A stretch of 64,000 nucleotides of DNA from an uncultured Corynebacterium sp. (GCF_946222305.1 NZ_CAMIHZ010000003.1:74785-138784), one strand, 5' to 3'; positions 9,005-18,269 are shown, counted from the first letter of the stretch. Notes: a model not told the origin generated them from the sequence alone. Made by a program: numbers and translations.

Positions 9005-9472
9005 TTAGTTTTCCTCCTTCAAAGGTGCCGAGGGTTGCTGTCCTGCTGATGGCTGGGGTTGTACCGAGGGTTGCTGTCCGGTCGCTGGCTGGGGTTCTTT
9101 CTGTACCGCTGCTCGACGCTGAGCCGTTGGCTGACCTTGGGCAGAGTTTTCCGACGCCCACTCTGGCAAGGTCTCACCCTCCACTCCAGCAGCACGTTCC
9201 AGCTGTTCCAGACGAGCGCGCACATTCTGCAGGTAGGCGTCCACCTCATCCTGGCGATAGCCACGCAGACTCAGTGAAAACTGTACCTGGGGAACGGAAG
9301 CAGCTGTCACCGTCGCCTGAGTCAGATTCCGCCAGTGCTGCTGAGACGCTCGCCCTTGTTTAACATCGGGCAGCTCTTCACCACGGCCGAAGACATTTCC
9401 CAACAGGAACGTCATCAGAGCCGCGACCAGCACGCCGCCAGCGAAGGACAACAACCAAAACATGAGTATCAA
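9005..9472 (-). CDS. Small membrane-anchored DivIVA-domain protein
   Basis: Protein of 155 residues (152 if the second ATG is used). The first 25 residues form one membrane helix (WLLSFAGGVLVAALMTFLLG), the middle has a DivIVA-type motif (FSLSLRGYRQDEVDAYLQNV) running into a short coiled coil (RARLEQLERAA), and the C-terminus is a Q/P/S-rich tail with near repeats of GQQPS. DivIVA domains bind curved membrane and organise polar growth in actinobacteria; this short form resembles the DivIVA-domain proteins seen near dapE in relatives. It abuts the M17 peptidase gene and follows the LOG gene. Confidence 0.75.
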   Translation of the reverse strand: MILMFWLLSFAGGVLVAALMTFLLGNVFGRGEELPDVKQGRASQQHWRNLTQATVTAASVPQVQFSLSLRGYRQDEVDAYLQNVRARLEQLERAAGVEGETLPEWASENSAQGQPTAQRRAAVQKEPQPATGQQPSVQPQPSAGQQPSAPLKEEN

Positions 9473-9498
9473 TCTACCCGCGCACCAATCATGACGGG

Positions 9499-10359
9499 CT
9501 ACTCCAGTCGATCCGAATGCCCCTTATCGTCCCCCTTGGTGAGGTTATCGATCCGGCGCTGCACCTGCTTCTGCTGCTCGACCAGCTTTTCCTTTTCCTC
9601 TTCCAGCAGCTCGACCTGCCCATTGTGCGTCTCCTGGCAGATGCGCACGGCCTCCAAGGGGTCATCCGTGACGTAGAACAAATCCACATCCTCCGGCGAA
9701 ATCATGCCCTCGTCGACCAACCGAGTACGAATCCAGTCCACTAGGCCACCCCAGAATTCACTGCCGATCAAGATAATCGGGAAGCGCTGAATCTTCTCAG
9801 TTTGCACCATGACCAGCGACTCAAAAAGCTCATCGAGCGTGCCGAAACCGCCCGGCAGGCATATGAACGCCTGCGAGTACTTCAGAAACATCGTCTTGCG
9901 GACGAAGAAGTATCGGAAGTTGATACCCATATCGACCCAACGGTTCAGCCCTTGCTCCATGGGAAGCTCGATGCCCAAACCGATCGACATACCGCCGGAT
10001 TCCTGGGCACCGCGGTTCGGCGCCTCCATTAGGCCCGGACCACCACCGGTGATCGTCGCGTATCCCGCCTTGTGGATCGCCTCGCCCAGCTTCACCCCCG
10101 TCTCGTAGTAGGGGTGCCCCTCCTTGATACGCGCGGAACCAAACACGGTGATTGCCTTGGGGATTTTTGCCAGCGCGCCGAAACCATCGATGAACTCCGC
10201 TTGGATTCGCATCACACGCCACGGGTCGGTGTGTAGCCAATCAGTGGCCTGCTGATCGCGCAACAGTCGCTGATCAGTTGTCGAGGTTTCGCCCTCGTTG
10301 CGCTGCCGCCCCCGCAAAATCACGGGGCCACGGTAACGAGTTTCACTCGGAGGAGTCAT
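9499..10359 (-). CDS. LOG family phosphoribohydrolase (TIGR00730)
   Basis: Predicted cytokinin riboside 5'-monophosphate phosphoribohydrolase or related AMP nucleosidase. The two family signatures are present: GGGPGLMEAPNRGAQ and the catalytic PGGFGTLDELFE. The longer N- and C-terminal extensions fit the larger type II LOG proteins, which C. glutamicum also has. The start is taken as ATG 10359; the frame is open to 10437. The C-terminal 40 residues are a charged coiled coil (EEEKEKLVEQQKQVQRRI). Its physiological role in corynebacteria is uncertain. Confidence 0.88.
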   Translation of the reverse strand: MTPPSETRYRGPVILRGRQRNEGETSTTDQRLLRDQQATDWLHTDPWRVMRIQAEFIDGFGALAKIPKAITVFGSARIKEGHPYYETGVKLGEAIHKAGYATITGGGPGLMEAPNRGAQESGGMSIGLGIELPMEQGLNRWVDMGINFRYFFVRKTMFLKYSQAFICLPGGFGTLDELFESLVMVQTEKIQRFPIILIGSEFWGGLVDWIRTRLVDEGMISPEDVDLFYVTDDPLEAVRICQETHNGQVELLEEEKEKLVEQQKQVQRRIDNLTKGDDKGHSDRLE

Positions 10360-10470
10360 CGTTGCTCTTTCTTGTTTCTCTGACTTGCTGTGTGTCCTGT
10401 ACTTTTCTACCGCCGACGCCACGCTTTCGCTCGGCAACGCTCCTGCCTGTCCACGTGCGAGGCGCGGGTT

Positions 10471-11592
10471 TTAGCTGGTGAGGAAGCTCACCAGCTGCGC
10501 GTGAACCTGCTCGATCTGAGCGACTGGGCAGCGTTCCTCCGGGGTATGGCACAAGCTGGGATCCCCGGAGCCGAAGTTGACGGCGGGAACGCCCAGTTGC
10601 GTGAAACGCGCCACGTCAGTCCACCCGTACTTAGCGCGAACGTTGCCACCCGTCGCCTTGACTAGGCTGGCAGCAGCTGGTTTATCGAGGCCCGGGCGAG
10701 CCGCCGCTGCTGTGTCATCGATCTCTACTTTGAACCCCTCTGCGGGTTTATCGGGCGTGCCTACCTGCAAGACATCGAAGGTGTGGGCCAGCGCTTCGTC
10801 CACACTGCGATCGGGTGCGAAGCGGAAATTAATGAACGCCCATGCTTCATCCGGAATAGTGTTCGTCGCCACACCGGATTCGGCGATGACGGCGTTAAGC
10901 CCCTCCTTGTATTCGAGTCCGTCGACCTCGACATCTCGCGGCTGATAATCCGCCACGCGGACCAAGACACGAGCCAGCTTGTGAAGCGCGTTATCGCCCA
11001 ACCACGAACGGGCGGAATGAGCCCGGGTTCCCATCGCGGTCACCTTCACGCGCAAAGTCCCCTGACAACCTGCTTCGATAAGCCCTCCGCTGGGCTCTCC
11101 CAGCAGCGCTAACGTGCCCTCTAACAATTCTGGGTCGGATTGCACGAGGTGATTCAGTCCGTTGTACTCGGTGGCTACCTCCTCACCTTCGTACAGCACC
11201 AAAGTCATGTCACGAGTGAGTTCCGGCGAGTTGGCCAAGGTAGCGAAAGCTTGGGCGTAGCACGCAGCGCCGGACTTCATATCGACGCTACCCAGCCCGA
11301 AGATGGTGTCCTCACCCGTTGCGGGATCCGCTCCCCTGCGCGATGGAACGTTGTCGGCGGGGGGAACCGTATCGATGTGGCCTGCCAGAACAATCCGATC
11401 TCCCAATCCACGATTGGTACGTGCCACGAGAGTGTTGCCGCGACGGTCAACCTGCACATTCTCAATGGCTCTCAGCGCAGGTTCCAACAGGCCAGCTAGC
11501 TCTTTTTCGTGATGGGATTCGCTATAGACATCCACGAAATCCGCAGTGAGCTGAACTGGGTCGACCGTCAGATCGAGTTTCTTGTGTTCCAT
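10471..11592 (-). CDS. dapE: Succinyl-diaminopimelate desuccinylase
   Basis: M20 family metallohydrolase of 373 residues that hydrolyses N-succinyl-LL-DAP to LL-DAP and succinate in lysine and peptidoglycan synthesis. Zinc ligand motifs are visible: LAGHIDTVPPADNVP, GLGSVDMKSG, the catalytic EGEEVATEYNGL and the C-terminal FGSGDPSLCHTPEE. ATG 11592 gives the best family fit; ATGs at 11610 and 11604 are also in frame. It is divergent from the permease gene at 11675. dapD and dapC nearby complete the succinylase branch. Confidence 0.95.
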   Translation of the reverse strand: MEHKKLDLTVDPVQLTADFVDVYSESHHEKELAGLLEPALRAIENVQVDRRGNTLVARTNRGLGDRIVLAGHIDTVPPADNVPSRRGADPATGEDTIFGLGSVDMKSGAACYAQAFATLANSPELTRDMTLVLYEGEEVATEYNGLNHLVQSDPELLEGTLALLGEPSGGLIEAGCQGTLRVKVTAMGTRAHSARSWLGDNALHKLARVLVRVADYQPRDVEVDGLEYKEGLNAVIAESGVATNTIPDEAWAFINFRFAPDRSVDEALAHTFDVLQVGTPDKPAEGFKVEIDDTAAAARPGLDKPAAASLVKATGGNVRAKYGWTDVARFTQLGVPAVNFGSGDPSLCHTPEERCPVAQIEQVHAQLVSFLTS

Positions 11593-11674
11593 GTGGCCTT
11601 CCATACTCAATGAATATCACGAGCGTTTTTCACGTACTTGCAGTGTATAAGTTCGCATGTGGTGTAATTCATGC

Positions 11675-13063
11675 ATGAGTTCAGCAACACAATCCGAAAG
11701 CGCGCAATTGGGCCATGGCCTCAAAACGCGCCACCTGACCATGATGGGACTGGGTTCCGCCATCGGTGCAGGCCTCTTCCTCGGTTCTGGAGTGGGCGTT
11801 CGCGCCGCGGGTCCAGCCATCCTCTTGTCGTACATCCTTGCCGGCACGCTCGTCATCTTCGTGATGCGCATGCTCGGCGAGCTCGCGGCTGCCCGCCCCG
11901 CCTCCGGCACGTTCGCCACCTACGGTCGCCAGGCCTTCGGTCACTGGGCTGGATTCTCCTTGGGGTGGTTGTACTGGTTCATGTTGATCATGGTGATGGG
12001 CGCGGAGATCACGGGCGCCGGCGCCATCATGGGTAACTGGTTCGGTGTTCCCGGCTGGATCCCCGCCCTGGTAGCTGTCGTCATCTTTACCATCGTTAAC
12101 CTGGCCGCAGTAGGCGGATTCGGTGAGTTCGAATACTGGTTCGCCTTCATCAAGGTGGCCGTCATCATCCTGTTCATCCTGATCGGTTTCGGACTTCTAT
12201 TCGGCTTATTCCCCAACTACGATTCCCCTGGTCTCAGTAACTTCAGCGACTTTGCCCCCAACGGCATCTCTGGAATGGCAGCAGGTCTGCTCGCCGTTGC
12301 CTTCGCATTCGGTGGTATCGAGATCGTCACCATCGCCGCTGCGGAATCGGAAAACCCCAGCCAATCCATCGCTTCTGCTGTTCGCGCCGTGATCCTGCGC
12401 ATTTCTCTGTTCTACCTGGGCTCGGTGTTCCTGATCGCGGCCTTGCTGCCGTTCAAGACACTGGGCGAAGCAGAATCCGCTGCGGAATCCCCCTTCACCC
12501 GAGTTCTCGCGTTGGCGGGAATCCCAGGCGTTGCGCAGGGCATGGAAGTTGTCATCGTCTTGGCTTTGTTGAGTGCTTTCAACGCACAGATCTACGCAAC
12601 ATCGCGCCTGGTGTTCAGCTTCTCCAAGACGGGTTATGCCCCGAAGTTCTTCAGCCCGGTCAACTCTGCTCGCGTTCCGATCCGTGCGGTGATGAGCTCC
12701 CTGCTCTTCGCATTCATCTCCGTGGCCCTGCAGGTCTGGGGACCGAAGGATCTCATCGGCATCCTGTTCAACGCCGTTGGTGGTGCCTTGCTGGTCATCT
12801 GGTTCATGATCGCGCTATCCCAGATCAAGCTGCGCCCACAGCTGGAGGCGGAAGGTTCCCTGGTGGTCCGCATGTGGGCATACCCCGTGCTGTCCTGGAT
12901 CACGGTACTTATGATTGTGGGACTCACCGTGCTCATGCTGTTCGACGAGCAAGCACGCATGCAGGTTCTCACGGTGGCGGTAGCTTTCGCGGCGCTGTCT
13001 GTCCTTGGCGTCGTTGTAGGAAAGAAGGCCGGAGACGACCACACGAAGGACGTGTTGGTTTAG
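11675..13063 (+). CDS. Amino-acid/polyamine permease (APC superfamily, AAT type)
   Basis: Membrane permease of 462 residues with about twelve helices. The AAT-family signature is at the N-terminus (MMGLGSAIGAGLFLGSGVGVRAAGP is the first helix with the G-S-A-I-G-A-G-L-F core), followed by LSYILAGTLVIFVMRMLGEL. It resembles GABA, aromatic or D-alanine/D-serine permeases (GabP, AroP, CycA); the substrate cannot be told from sequence. The start is taken as ATG 11675, after an upstream in-frame ATG at 11657. It lies between dapE and dapD. Confidence 0.88.
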   Translation: MSSATQSESAQLGHGLKTRHLTMMGLGSAIGAGLFLGSGVGVRAAGPAILLSYILAGTLVIFVMRMLGELAAARPASGTFATYGRQAFGHWAGFSLGWLYWFMLIMVMGAEITGAGAIMGNWFGVPGWIPALVAVVIFTIVNLAAVGGFGEFEYWFAFIKVAVIILFILIGFGLLFGLFPNYDSPGLSNFSDFAPNGISGMAAGLLAVAFAFGGIEIVTIAAAESENPSQSIASAVRAVILRISLFYLGSVFLIAALLPFKTLGEAESAAESPFTRVLALAGIPGVAQGMEVVIVLALLSAFNAQIYATSRLVFSFSKTGYAPKFFSPVNSARVPIRAVMSSLLFAFISVALQVWGPKDLIGILFNAVGGALLVIWFMIALSQIKLRPQLEAEGSLVVRMWAYPVLSWITVLMIVGLTVLMLFDEQARMQVLTVAVAFAALSVLGVVVGKKAGDDHTKDVLV

Positions 13064-13112
13064 TACAACCAACCCGGCGGCCAGACGAACGAGTTCGCTA
13101 CACTCTGTGGGT

Positions 13113-14102
13113 ATGACTGCAGCTTTTGGTAATGGATTTGCAACTCTCACCGCCGATGGGACCGTGCTGGACGCATGGTTCCCAGAATTCGATCTGATCG
13201 GCCAGGACGGCTCGGCTGATCTTCAGGGGGGAACGGTTACTCGGGGGAATGATGAACTCGATGCTTCCGCACAAGCGCTCGTCGGCTCCGATGACGTGCG
13301 CGGTGTGGCTCGGGTGGCTATCCGCACTACGATCACCGATCTGGATGCCGCCCCAGCCGATGCTTACGATGCCTACCTGCGTCTGCACTTGATTTCAGGC
13401 CGGAAGCTGAAGCCACACGGCTGCAACCTAGACGGTGTTTTCGGCAAGCTGACCAACGTTGTGTGGACCAACCACGGCCCTTGCGCGGTGGAAAACTTCA
13501 GCCTCACCCGCCAGCGTCTCCAAGCACAGCGCGGTCCCGTCACCGTGTACAGCATCGACAAGTTCCCACGGATGGTGGATTACGTCGTGCCCACCGGTGT
13601 GCGCATCGGTGATGCAGACCGTGTACGCCTTGGCGCCCACCTCGCCGAAGGCACCACCGTTATGCACGAGGGCTTCGTCAACTTCAACGCCGGCACCTTG
13701 GGCTCTTCCATGGTGGAAGGTCGCATCTCCGGTGGTGTGGTCGTAGGCAATGGCTCCGATATCGGTGGTGGCGCTTCCATCATGGGCACCCTGTCCGGTG
13801 GCGGCAAGGAAGTCATCTCCATCGGCGAAGGCTGCCTGCTGGGAGCCAACTCCGGTGTGGGTATCTCTCTGGGCGATAACTGCACGGTCGAGGCCGGCCT
13901 GTACCTCACCTTCGGTACGAAGATCACGGTCGTTGGGGAGGTCGCCAGCGCCTTGGGCAAAAACGATGGCGAAGTCGTCAAGGCCGCCGAAATCTCCGGA
14001 GCGTCCGGCGTCCTATTCCGCCGCAATAGCGTGACCGGCACCGTAGAAGCTGTCGCTGGCAGCGGAGCGATCGAGCTAAACGCTGACCTGCACGCCAACT
14101 AG
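13113..14102 (+). CDS. dapD: 2,3,4,5-tetrahydropyridine-2,6-dicarboxylate N-succinyltransferase
   Basis: Actinobacterial-type DapD of 329 residues, which succinylates tetrahydrodipicolinate using succinyl-CoA. The C-terminal half is a left-handed beta-helix (VRIGDADRVRLGAHLAEGTT, FVNFNAGTLGSSMVEGRIS, VVVGNGSDIGGGASIMGTLS). The N-terminal extension relative to E. coli DapD is typical of mycobacterial and corynebacterial enzymes. GTG 13107 is a possible alternative start. It faces away from dapC and dapE but belongs to the same pathway. Confidence 0.95.
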   Translation: MTAAFGNGFATLTADGTVLDAWFPEFDLIGQDGSADLQGGTVTRGNDELDASAQALVGSDDVRGVARVAIRTTITDLDAAPADAYDAYLRLHLISGRKLKPHGCNLDGVFGKLTNVVWTNHGPCAVENFSLTRQRLQAQRGPVTVYSIDKFPRMVDYVVPTGVRIGDADRVRLGAHLAEGTTVMHEGFVNFNAGTLGSSMVEGRISGGVVVGNGSDIGGGASIMGTLSGGGKEVISIGEGCLLGANSGVGISLGDNCTVEAGLYLTFGTKITVVGEVASALGKNDGEVVKAAEISGASGVLFRRNSVTGTVEAVAGSGAIELNADLHAN

Positions 14103-14144
14103 ATACAAACTCTTCTGGTTAGGGAATACCCGCCAAGCCAACTA

Positions 14145-15023
14145 CTAGTTTTCAAACCCCGGTGCGCGGAACGTAGCTGGTTCCCCACCGGGCATTGTCA
14201 TTTCTAGAGCCACTGCTTTGAGCCCCATTACAGGTTCGAGCTGCCGCGCCGGCCGCGGTTGATATTCCGGGTACGTATCATCGCCCATCAGTGGTGCTCC
14301 CAAGTGATTCATCAGCGCCCTGATCTGGTGCGTGTGGCCCGTCGTCGGCCGCACTTCGTAGTGCCATAGTGCGGTGGTTTCTTTTTGTTTTGACGTCGCC
14401 GGCCCCAGCAACCGCACCCATGTCTCGGTGCGTTTACCGATGCCCTGCCCCACTTTTACTTGGGGATCGTGTGCGATCTTGTGCATGAGAAATTTGTAAT
14501 GCACCCCATCTTCGTGATCGGGCAGGCGAACAGCCGATAACGCTTCATAAGTCTTTTTTACGCTGCGACGCTGGAACTGCATCTGCACAAAGCTGCGGGT
14601 CGCTGAGCGCCGCGACAGCACGAGTACTCCGCCTGTGAGCCGGTCGAGGCGGTGTATGGCTACCAGATCTGGCTCATCACGGCGCACCCGCAGCATAGTC
14701 TGCACGCACGCTTTCATGAATTGACCATTCGGAGTGCTGGGCAACCCGTGGGGCTTGTCCACCACAATCAAGTCTTCCGTCTCCGCGATGATGGGAATTT
14801 CCAAGCCCAGCAATTCCGCGGGTTCCTCGCCGACCTGCGGGTGGAACCAAGCGGGAATGGGCCGTGGCAGCGTCGAACCAGAAATAAGAACCGTCGCCGG
14901 TGCAAACGGTGAATCACCGGCGGAGGCAGCAAAGTAGCGCACCCCATCGTCGGGAACGCAGTCACGCAAAACGATGCGCTGGGCCGAAATGCCGTCAATG
15001 GGGGCTGGGCGTAATGGGTTAAT
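14145..15023 (-). CDS. RluA-family RNA pseudouridine synthase, probable non-canonical start
   Basis: Predicted pseudouridine synthase of about 292 residues. The catalytic block HRLDRLTGGVLVLSRR contains the active-site Asp, and TGHTHQIRALMNHLGAPLMG is the C-terminal RluA motif. The frame opens at ATG 15128, but that would overlap dapC by 104 nt. The family-like N-terminus begins at NPLRPAPIDG, directly after an ATT codon at 15023 that is preceded by AGGGG at a workable distance and sits one base after the dapC stop. I infer either an ATT start or translation from 15128. The RNA target is unknown. Confidence 0.82.
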   Translation of the reverse strand: MNPLRPAPIDGISAQRIVLRDCVPDDGVRYFAASAGDSPFAPATVLISGSTLPRPIPAWFHPQVGEEPAELLGLEIPIIAETEDLIVVDKPHGLPSTPNGQFMKACVQTMLRVRRDEPDLVAIHRLDRLTGGVLVLSRRSATRSFVQMQFQRRSVKKTYEALSAVRLPDHEDGVHYKFLMHKIAHDPQVKVGQGIGKRTETWVRLLGPATSKQKETTALWHYEVRPTTGHTHQIRALMNHLGAPLMGDDTYPEYQPRPARQLEPVMGLKAVALEMTMPGGEPATFRAPGFEN

Positions 15024-15024
15024 C

Positions 15025-16170
15025 CTAAAGCCCCTGGACGAGTCTTTGCGCGGCGGCTTCGATGCGTTCGTCGGTGGCGGTAAGGCCCACGCGAACGAAT
15101 TGCTGGCCGCGTGGTCCGTAGAAATCACCCGGAGCGACCAAGATACCGAGCGCGGCGAGCCGGCCTACGGTCTCCCGGCCGTCACGGCCTTCGGTGGCCC
15201 ACAGGTAGAGGCCAGCATCGGAATGTTCGATGGTGAAGCCCGCAGACAGCAGTGCTTTCTTCAAGATTTCCCGGCGATGACGGTAGAGCTCGCGTTGCAG
15301 CGTTTCGTGTCCGTCTTCTTCCAGAGCTGCAACCATGGCGGCTTGGATAGGACCGGGGTTCATCAGACCTGCATGGCGACGGATCTCAAGCAGCTCCTGG
15401 ATCAACTGTGCATCCCCGGCCAACCACCCTGCGCGGTAGGAAGCCATGTTGGACGTCTTTGACAGGGAGTGCACTGCGATCAGGTTGGTGTGGTCACCAT
15501 CGCAGACCCGCGGATCCAGGATGGATACTGGTTGTTCGCCTTCAAATCCCAACCCCAGATAGCACTCATCGGAGATGATGATGGTGCCCGTGCGACGGGC
15601 GTATTCCACGAACTTACGCAGGTGATCCACGCCCAAGACTTGCCCGTGCGGGTTCGCTGGAGAGTTGAGATAGATCAGGGATACGGATTCAGGACCCAAC
15701 TTAAGCAGCGAATCGCTGCGCAGCACGTTAGCACCGGCTAGTCGCGCAGAGACCTCGTAAGTTGGGTAGGCGAGTTCAGGGATGACAACCGTGTGGCCTT
15801 CCCCCACTCCCAAGACAATCGGGAGCCACGCGATGGCTTCTTTCGTCCCCACGACCGGTAGTACGGCCTTGTCGGCATCAAGACCGGGCACACCATAACG
15901 GCGCTCCATCGCCCCTGCGATGGCCTGGCGAAGGCGTGGTGTGCCCTTGGTCTGCGGGTAGCCGGGCGCAGCCGCGGATTCTGCAAGAGCCAACTGAATA
16001 TGGGGCGCGACGGGGTCAATCGGTGTTCCCACCGATAGGTCGATGATCCCATCCGGGTGGGATTTTGCCTGGGCAGTGGCTTCTGCGAGCGAATCCCATG
16101 GGAAATCCGGCAGGCGGTCCCCCACCGGTTTTCTTAATACCCGACGGCGTGCACCCGAAGATTCAGTCAT
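15025..16170 (-). CDS. dapC: N-succinyldiaminopimelate aminotransferase
   Basis: PLP-dependent fold type I aminotransferase of 381 residues, converting N-succinyl-2-amino-6-ketopimelate and glutamate to N-succinyl-LL-DAP. The PLP lysine is in HSLSKTSNMASYRAGW, the PLP-binding Asp/Tyr region in IIISDECYLGLGF, and YLNSPANPHG is the N-P motif. The product assignment rests on the fdxC-dapC arrangement, which is conserved in corynebacteria and mycobacteria. It ends next to the RluA-like gene and starts 13 nt after fdxC, so they are probably one operon. Confidence 0.92.
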   Translation of the reverse strand: MTESSGARRRVLRKPVGDRLPDFPWDSLAEATAQAKSHPDGIIDLSVGTPIDPVAPHIQLALAESAAAPGYPQTKGTPRLRQAIAGAMERRYGVPGLDADKAVLPVVGTKEAIAWLPIVLGVGEGHTVVIPELAYPTYEVSARLAGANVLRSDSLLKLGPESVSLIYLNSPANPHGQVLGVDHLRKFVEYARRTGTIIISDECYLGLGFEGEQPVSILDPRVCDGDHTNLIAVHSLSKTSNMASYRAGWLAGDAQLIQELLEIRRHAGLMNPGPIQAAMVAALEEDGHETLQRELYRHRREILKKALLSAGFTIEHSDAGLYLWATEGRDGRETVGRLAALGILVAPGDFYGPRGQQFVRVGLTATDERIEAAAQRLVQGL

Positions 16171-16183
16171 GGCTACCTAACGA

Positions 16184-16507
16184 CTAGTCCTGATTCTGTG
16201 GCGGCAGGGCTGCAACCATTGGCGGGTCGAAGTCCTGTGGGCCCAGCTTGGCAGCGCCGCCTGGGGAGCCGAGATCATCGAAGAACGCCGCGTTGGCGTC
16301 GTTGTACTCTTCCCACTCATCTGGCACGTCGTCTTCGTAGAAGATGGCCTCAACTGGGCATACTGGCTCGCAGGCGCCACAGTCCACGCACTCGTCTGGG
16401 TGGATGTACAGTGCGCGTTTGCCTTCGTAGATGCAATCCACTGGGCATTCTTCAACGCATCCACGGTCCATCACGTCCACGCATGGCTGCGCAATGGTGT
16501 AAGTCAT
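16184..16507 (-). CDS. fdxC: 7Fe-8S ferredoxin
   Basis: Ferredoxin of 107 residues, which carries electrons in the cytoplasm. The N-terminal cluster region has C-x7-C-x3-C-P (PCVDVMDRGCVEECPVDC) typical of the 3Fe-4S/4Fe-4S type, and the second cluster motif is CVDCGACEPVCP. The acidic C-terminal extension (EWEEYNDANAAFFDDLG) is characteristic of the mycobacterial FdxC/FdxA type. It is co-oriented with dapC, 13 nt apart. Confidence 0.96.
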   Translation of the reverse strand: MTYTIAQPCVDVMDRGCVEECPVDCIYEGKRALYIHPDECVDCGACEPVCPVEAIFYEDDVPDEWEEYNDANAAFFDDLGSPGGAAKLGPQDFDPPMVAALPPQNQD

Positions 16508-16608
16508 CGTCGGTTACCGAACCTTTCGCAGTTGATCGAAGGTGTGCGCGGCGGGTAGTCAATCCACCACGGAAACAGAATGCTTCAACTCTACATTCAT
16601 ACGTTAAT

Positions 16609-17181
16609 TTATTCGCCACCGGCCTCAGGAAAACGCGGTCGTAGGGGCCACATACCACCGGCTAATCCCACCACGAGGACCAGCATGGACCACAGGGTGG
16701 ATGGAACCAAAACCGATTTTGCGAACGGCAAGAACGGCCAGGCGGACAGCACGACGAAACCGATCAGCCACACCATCACCGGGATGCCCGCGATTGCGCG
16801 GTTGGGTGTCCACAGCATCGCGGTGCGGGAGATCACGGAGTTAAACCACCCCGCGAACACGATCGTCCACGGCAGTGGCCAGCTTGTTCCCCCTATCGTG
16901 AACCGCGTGCCTAGGTACAACACGGAGATGAACAATCCGGCGAGTGCACCGATGGTTAACCACACAATGCCGGAAATTTTTTCTCCCCGTGTGGTGTCCA
17001 TCCGTATCTGCGACTTGGTGGGATGCCCCCAGTTTGGTTCTGCGGGATCGACTGCGTTATCGGTGTTCGCCTTCGTCTTCTCGCTGGTCACCCTCGTCTG
17101 CTTTCTCCGTCTACTTCTCGTGGCGTTGGTTGCGTGGCGTGGTCCCATGGCAATGAAACGCCGTCCGTTCGGCACCGCCAT
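16609..17181 (-). CDS. Integral membrane protein of unknown function
   Basis: Unrecognised protein of up to 190 residues with a basic, disordered N-terminal 60 residues and then about four hydrophobic helices (ISGIVWLTIGALAGLFISVL, WPLPWTIVFAGWFNSVI, AGIPVMVWLIGFVVLSAWPF, STLWSMLVLVVGLAGGMWPL). The start is uncertain: ATG 17181 gives the long form, ATG 17001 a form that begins just before the first helix. It lies 27 nt downstream of mshB on the same strand and a similar gene follows mshB in other corynebacteria. No catalytic motif is evident. Confidence 0.72.
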   Translation of the reverse strand: MAVPNGRRFIAMGPRHATNATRSRRRKQTRVTSEKTKANTDNAVDPAEPNWGHPTKSQIRMDTTRGEKISGIVWLTIGALAGLFISVLYLGTRFTIGGTSWPLPWTIVFAGWFNSVISRTAMLWTPNRAIAGIPVMVWLIGFVVLSAWPFLPFAKSVLVPSTLWSMLVLVVGLAGGMWPLRPRFPEAGGE

Positions 17182-17208
17182 CGCTTGCTGATGCCGCTGC
17201 TTTGCAAC

Positions 17209-18147
17209 TTACCCCGCTGACGCTCCTGTCGCGAACAACCGGGCGGCGAAGTCGGCATCGACCCCATCGGCCGTGTGGGCTACCGCGTAACTTTCTTCGG
17301 CAAGTAGGGGCATCGTCAGCAGGTTGGACAGGCAGTACACCACGGGCTCGCTGGTACGCGCCTCCGGGTTGACGTCCGTTGTTGTTCCATCGGCCACCCA
17401 CACTTGCGTGGCGTGGGCTGCCATGGCTTTTTGTTTCGACGCCACATCCTCAGCCATCCCCTCAACCACAAAATCAACCGCATCGGGTTGTACTCGCGTG
17501 TCCACGCCGGCAATATCCTCTTCGCTGGACATTTCCCAGCCCTGGGGCGAGCTCACCCCGTCGAGACCCGTAACTACCTTGGCGCGATCCGTCACCGCCC
17601 ACAGCACCTGGTGCGGTTCCCATTGCGTACCTCGAAGTTGGTCGACCGCGGCGTGGGTGATTTCGTGTGCTCGGATGTGGTCAGGGTGCCCGTATCCCCC
17701 ATTGGGGTCATACGTCATAATGAGCGAGGGGCGTCGATCCTTAATGATGTCCACCAGCTGTGCGACCTGAGAAGAAAAGGCTTCCGGCCGGCTCGCGGCG
17801 GCGAAAGCGCGTTCGTGTTCGATGGACGGGGTGCCCGCCATGCCCGAATCCCGCCAGCACCCGGGTCCACCCAGCAGCAGTGGTCCGTGGTCAATCCCCA
17901 GAGCCAGCAGCGCGCGCTGCAATTCCGCAATGCGGTAACCACCGAGCAGACCCGTGCCATCGGAACGCTGCGAATCCACCACCAGCCTGGCGTATTTGTC
18001 GCCGATGACCTCACCCTCCTCGCCCAGGGTGCAGGTCACGTTAGTGACGGGGATGCCCAGGCGCCGCGCCTTCGCAAGGGCGAGGCCTGTCCAGATCGAC
18101 TCGTCGTCCGGGTGGGCGTGAACAGCTAGGATTCCTTCGGTTGTCAT
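17209..18147 (-). CDS. mshB: N-acetyl-1-D-myo-inositol-2-amino-2-deoxy-alpha-D-glucopyranoside deacetylase
   Basis: Zinc-dependent LmbE/PIG-L family deacetylase of 312 residues catalysing the second dedicated step of mycothiol synthesis (GlcNAc-Ins to GlcN-Ins). Zinc ligands are in the N-terminal AHPDDESIWTG (His, Asp) and in GGYGHPDHIRAHEI (third His). Length and the C-terminal region match MshB better than the paralogue Mca. The membrane protein at 16609 follows closely; the peptide-binding lipoprotein lies upstream on the same strand, 122 nt away. Confidence 0.93.
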   Translation of the reverse strand: MTTEGILAVHAHPDDESIWTGLALAKARRLGIPVTNVTCTLGEEGEVIGDKYARLVVDSQRSDGTGLLGGYRIAELQRALLALGIDHGPLLLGGPGCWRDSGMAGTPSIEHERAFAAASRPEAFSSQVAQLVDIIKDRRPSLIMTYDPNGGYGHPDHIRAHEITHAAVDQLRGTQWEPHQVLWAVTDRAKVVTGLDGVSSPQGWEMSSEEDIAGVDTRVQPDAVDFVVEGMAEDVASKQKAMAAHATQVWVADGTTTDVNPEARTSEPVVYCLSNLLTMPLLAEESYAVAHTADGVDADFAARLFATGASAG

Positions 18148-18269
18148 GATGAACTCCTCGGGGGGTTGGCTGTGTTCAGTGCGAGGCTGAATGGTTCAGC
18201 ACAAGACTGACTGCAGGTTTAGGTGGCAACTGGGGGTCTGCAGAGGATTTTATTCGCCCGCGGTAGCCG

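Noticed and set aside
9016..9130. Tandem DNA repeat GGTTGCTGTCC inside the DivIVA-domain gene
   Set aside because: Explained by the GQQPS repeat of the encoded tail; not an independent element.
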